Of a DNA stretch of 64,000 nucleotides, positions 61,428 through 64,000 are shown piece after piece. The DNA is from Algoriphagus marincola DSM 16067 (lineage in GTDB: Bacteria; Bacteroidota; Bacteroidia; Cytophagales; Cyclobacteriaceae): the NCBI RefSeq assembly GCF_000429405.1, contig NZ_AUBU01000002.1, forward strand, positions 124,001 to 188,000. Direction: 5' to 3'. The notes beneath the pieces are model-generated. The model saw nothing but the letters and a program-made list of their open reading frames with translations, had not been told where the DNA came from and made no database searches. A program made the translations under genes and the position numbers. Numbering within the stretch: the first letter of the stretch is position 1; the number at the start of each line of letters is the position of its first letter.

Positions 61428-61949
61428 ATGCAGGAACCCTTAATAATGGAGCTAAACGGCAAAAAGCCAATTTTCGGAGAGTCATGCTGGCTAGCGCCAA
61501 ATGCCACTGTGGTCGGTGATGTCATCATGGGAGATGAATGTACGGTTTGGTTCAATGCCGTGGTACGAGGAGATGTGCATGAGATCCGGATAGGCAATCA
61601 AACAAATATTCAAGATGGGGTAGTCATCCATTGTACCTACCAAAAAGCCGGAACCTACATAGGCGATCAGGTATCTATCGCTCATAATGCGGTAGTGCAT
61701 GGCTGTACGATCCATGATCGGGTCTTGGTAGGAATGGGGGCGATCATTATGGATGGAGCTGTTGTGCACTCTGGAGCAGTGATTGCCGCGGGTGCTGTGG
61801 TCTTGGCAAATACGGTGGTAGAGGCAAATTCCATTTATGCAGGTATGCCAGCCAAAAAAGTCAAAGAAATAGGTCCTGAGATGAAAGAAGTCATCGAACG
61901 AACAGCTAGAAATTACCCAATGTATTCTAAATGGTTTCAAAAAGGCTGA
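61428..61949 (+). CDS. Gamma carbonic anhydrase-like hexapeptide protein
   Basis: A 173-residue left-handed beta-helix protein of the gamma carbonic anhydrase/PaaY family. The zinc ligands are H68, H86 and H91 (VIHCT, SIAHNAVVHGC). Repeats of [LIV]-G-x4 run from about residue 25 to 140, and a C-terminal helix ends in MYSKWF. Carbonic anhydrase activity is possible but not sure, since many family members are inactive or act as thioesterase partners. The start may instead be the ATG at 61446. Confidence 0.9.
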   Translation: MQEPLIMELNGKKPIFGESCWLAPNATVVGDVIMGDECTVWFNAVVRGDVHEIRIGNQTNIQDGVVIHCTYQKAGTYIGDQVSIAHNAVVHGCTIHDRVLVGMGAIIMDGAVVHSGAVIAAGAVVLANTVVEANSIYAGMPAKKVKEIGPEMKEVIERTARNYPMYSKWFQKG

Positions 61950-62018
61950 TAAAAAATCCACTTAGAATTTTTTAACTAATTGATATTGAGTAAATTCGGA
62001 TTCTTTTAAAGCTTTTTT

Positions 62019-62540
62019 ATGGAATCAACTTTTAGAAGTTTATCTCAAAAGGGATCATTAATCGCCTTTTTCTTGATGATGATTGCCTTTAATTTATCGC
62101 TTTCCTTTTTTATGCCTAAGGAATATGCGCTGGATTTGAAATTTGCCTACACATTTTCGGAAGCATGGCAATCCCTCTCGGCAATGGATATGGATACAAG
62201 GGACCTTTATCGGAAGGGGATATGGTTTCTTGATTTACCGTATTTGATTGTATACAGTGTCTTTTTCTCAGGATTACTACACAGGCTGATGGGGATGAAG
62301 CGAGTTGTCTTCCTACCTTTTTTGGTAGCTTCCTTTGATTTTATTGAAAACCTATTGGTATTACGACTATTGAAGATTTTTCCAGAGCCTTCTAAGGTAC
62401 TTACCCTAACAGCCTCCGTTGCTACGACCTTAAAATGGATTGCCGTGGCTATTATGCTTGGGATAGTACTGTTCGGTATTTTCCGATTAGTCTTTTCTAA
62501 GAAATATTTTCCTCAATCTTCTTCTAGGTCTAGGCTTTGA
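62019..62540 (+). CDS. Four-helix membrane protein of unknown function
   Basis: A 173-residue protein with four hydrophobic segments (about 14-33, 68-92, 97-119, 132-160) and no enzymatic motif I recognise. The acidic/aromatic loop ALDLKFAYTFSEAWQSLSAM lies between the first two helices, and FDFIENLLVLRLL in the third. A basic C terminus suggests it faces the cytoplasm. Monocistronic between the carbonic anhydrase-like and esterase genes. Confidence 0.75.
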   Translation: MESTFRSLSQKGSLIAFFLMMIAFNLSLSFFMPKEYALDLKFAYTFSEAWQSLSAMDMDTRDLYRKGIWFLDLPYLIVYSVFFSGLLHRLMGMKRVVFLPFLVASFDFIENLLVLRLLKIFPEPSKVLTLTASVATTLKWIAVAIMLGIVLFGIFRLVFSKKYFPQSSSRSRL

Positions 62541-62638
62541 TTTTTTAATTTTTGAGTAAAGAAGAATATCCTTTGCTTTTCAAGATATTTTGAATAGTTT
62601 TTCAAAACTTACGACCATTAATCTTTTTAGGAAATTTT

Positions 62639-63352
62639 ATGAAAGAGGAATATTTCAAATGGTATTCTCCCCATCTCAATCGAGAGGTTCAGATGTTGAC
62701 TTTTGGACATGCAGGCTATCCGGTGGTAGTTTTTCCTACCTCGAAAGGGTCCTTTCATGAAAATCGAGATATGGGTTTGATCGGTTCTGCCCAATGGTAT
62801 ATTGAGCAGGGCTTGATTCAGGTTTTTTGTCCGGAAAGTAATGATGCTGACAGCTTTTACAACAGAAACATTCATCCCCATCAACGCATCCAAAATCATG
62901 TGGCTTATGATAAAATGATTTGCCATGAGATCGTGGAGCGTATTCGATTGAACACCGCGGTAGCAAAAGTGGTGGTGGCAGGATGTAGTTTTGGGGGCTA
63001 TCATGCTGCCAACTTTGCCTTCCGGCATCCAGGATATGTAAGCCACATGTTTAGCATGTCAGGTGCCTTTGATATTAGAAATTTCATGGATGGATATAAC
63101 CATGATGATATTTACTATAACAGCCCCTTAGAATATCTTCCGGGATTAAATGATGATGAGCTGTGGAAGATGGATATTGTACTGGGTACTTCTAATTGGG
63201 ATATCTGTTTTGATGCAAATCTGAAATTAGACGACTGTCTCAATAAAAAAGGTGTCCCCCATTGGCTGGATGTGAGGCAGGATAGAGTCCATGATTGGGA
63301 TGTCTGGAAAGAGATGTTTCCACACTATTTAAGTAGAATTAAGTTTGATTAA
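62639..63352 (+). CDS. Esterase family alpha/beta hydrolase
   Basis: A 237-residue cytoplasmic hydrolase of the esterase D/antigen 85-like family. The nucleophile elbow is AGCSFGGYHA (S117); HWLDVRQDRVHDWDVWKEMFP (in part) near the end supplies the histidine of the triad, and D is probably in DICFDANLKLDD. It lies 21 bases before an ATP-grasp gene, and the two are likely an operon. The substrate is unknown; such esterase/ATP-grasp pairs may act on peptide-like conjugates. Confidence 0.87.
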   Translation: MKEEYFKWYSPHLNREVQMLTFGHAGYPVVVFPTSKGSFHENRDMGLIGSAQWYIEQGLIQVFCPESNDADSFYNRNIHPHQRIQNHVAYDKMICHEIVERIRLNTAVAKVVVAGCSFGGYHAANFAFRHPGYVSHMFSMSGAFDIRNFMDGYNHDDIYYNSPLEYLPGLNDDELWKMDIVLGTSNWDICFDANLKLDDCLNKKGVPHWLDVRQDRVHDWDVWKEMFPHYLSRIKFD

Positions 63353-63373
63353 ACCATTTTATCCAATAAGAAT

Positions 63374-64000
63374 ATGAAGAAGATAGGAATACTTTTCGGG
63401 ATGGAAGATACTTTTCCTCAGGCTTTTATCGATCGAGTGAATCAAAAAGCAGAGAAGGGGATTATTGCCGAGGCAGTGAAAATTGACAAGGTGATCCAAA
63501 ATGAGCTTTCCGATTATGCGGTGATTATTGATCGAATATCTCAGGATGTCCCTTTTTATCGTGCCTTTTTGAAAAATGCAGCCCTGACAGGTACAGCCGT
63601 AATCAACAATCCTTTTTGGTGGAGCGCAGATGACAAGTTTTTCAATAATGCCCTAGCAGACCAATTGGGTGTTCCACTACCAAAAACGGTATTATTGCCC
63701 TCGGCAGAGCACCCCACGGATACTACTTCTAAGTCCTTTCGAAATCTAGCAGGTCCTCTCGATTGGGATGGCATGTTTGAATACATAGGCTTTCCTGCTT
63801 ACATGAAGCCTTATGCAGGAGGAGGTTGGAAAAATGTATATAGACTTGAGAATAAAGAAGAGTTTTTTCAGAAGCATCCCGAAACCGGTCAACTAGTGAT
63901 GTTGCTACAAGAAGAAATTGTATTTGACGAGTACTTTCGTGTCTATTGCCTTGGCGGAAAGGAGGTTCGCATTATGGAATATGAACCCCGAAACCCGCAC
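63374..64000 (+). CDS. ATP-grasp family protein (cut by window end)
   Basis: The frame is open from the ATG at 63374 to the window edge (209 codons, no stop). The start reads KKIGILFGMEDTFPQAFIDRV, like a pre-ATP-grasp domain (name shown in full only here). The central FNNALADQLGVPLPKTVLLP and the ATP-binding FPAYMKPYAGGGWKNVY (lysine, Gly-rich loop) with LLQEEIVFDEYFRVYCLGG are ATP-grasp motifs. It ligates a carboxylate to an amine or other acceptor, by family. Coupled with the esterase gene 21 bases upstream. Confidence 0.85.
   Translation, partial: MKKIGILFGMEDTFPQAFIDRVNQKAEKGIIAEAVKIDKVIQNELSDYAVIIDRISQDVPFYRAFLKNAALTGTAVINNPFWWSADDKFFNNALADQLGVPLPKTVLLPSAEHPTDTTSKSFRNLAGPLDWDGMFEYIGFPAYMKPYAGGGWKNVYRLENKEEFFQKHPETGQLVMLLQEEIVFDEYFRVYCLGGKEVRIMEYEPRNPH

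Overview
The window reads as a stretch of core chromosome from a Bacteroidota bacterium, most likely Cytophagales (Cyclobacteriaceae/Algoriphagus-like). This rests on lipoprotein and outer-membrane genes typical of the phylum, LytS/LytTR pairs, DUF5687, DUF2795 and DUF349 proteins, weak ribosome-binding sites, and promoters of the Bacteroidota type (TTTG, about 20 bases, then TAnnTTTG). The species assignment is inference. Gene density is high; there is no rRNA, CRISPR array, prophage or recognisable IS transposase.

Layout. 1-5.8 kb: fabI, an amidohydrolase and an alpha/beta hydrolase converge on a secreted GH16 glucanase plus a surface lipoprotein with a duplicated domain. 6.1-8.9 kb: a MarR regulator, a YceI protein, a VOC ring-cleaving dioxygenase-like protein and a serine hydrolase, resembling the Mhq quinone/electrophile module of Bacillus. 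8.9-21.5 kb: truA, rimO, a lipoprotein-LytS-LytTR operon, a MORN protein, adenosine kinase, a nitroreductase and an ABC exporter. 21.5-23.8 kb is the one clearly accessory patch: an AAA/DUF4143 ATPase, a 51-bp perfect palindrome, one intact tRNA-Leu(CAA) surrounded by four broken tRNA-Leu copies carrying short palindromic inserts, and a small GIY-YIG nuclease among them. 23.8-35 kb: SAM hydrolase, phoH, comEC and a tight operon from enoyl-CoA hydratase through recQ to Sua5/TsaC. 35-45.7 kb: pgk, the rplM-rpsI-rpsB-tsf ribosomal operon, a rluA-type synthase, a PhoR/PhoB-type pair, recA and a MacB-like permease. 45.8-64 kb: queA, ispD, a second membrane protein-LytS-LytTR operon, ettA, a beta-propeller lipoprotein, metallophosphoesterase, aminotransferase, dinB, pabB, a YceI lipoprotein, a gamma carbonic anhydrase-like protein, and an esterase/ATP-grasp pair cut by the window end.

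Two signals stand out. First, a palindrome with core TGTATATACA lies just upstream of marR and of both yceI genes (one copy 9/10), although the second yceI is 54 kb away; this suggests one MarR regulon. Second, the tRNA-Leu locus: two near-identical 90-bp tandem copies of a tRNA-Leu 5' half, each with the same 22-bp palindrome in the D loop, lie upstream of the intact gene, and two 3' fragments with related palindromes lie downstream beyond the GIY-YIG gene. It looks like a tRNA-targeted family of miniature palindromic insertions, possibly linked to the nuclease.
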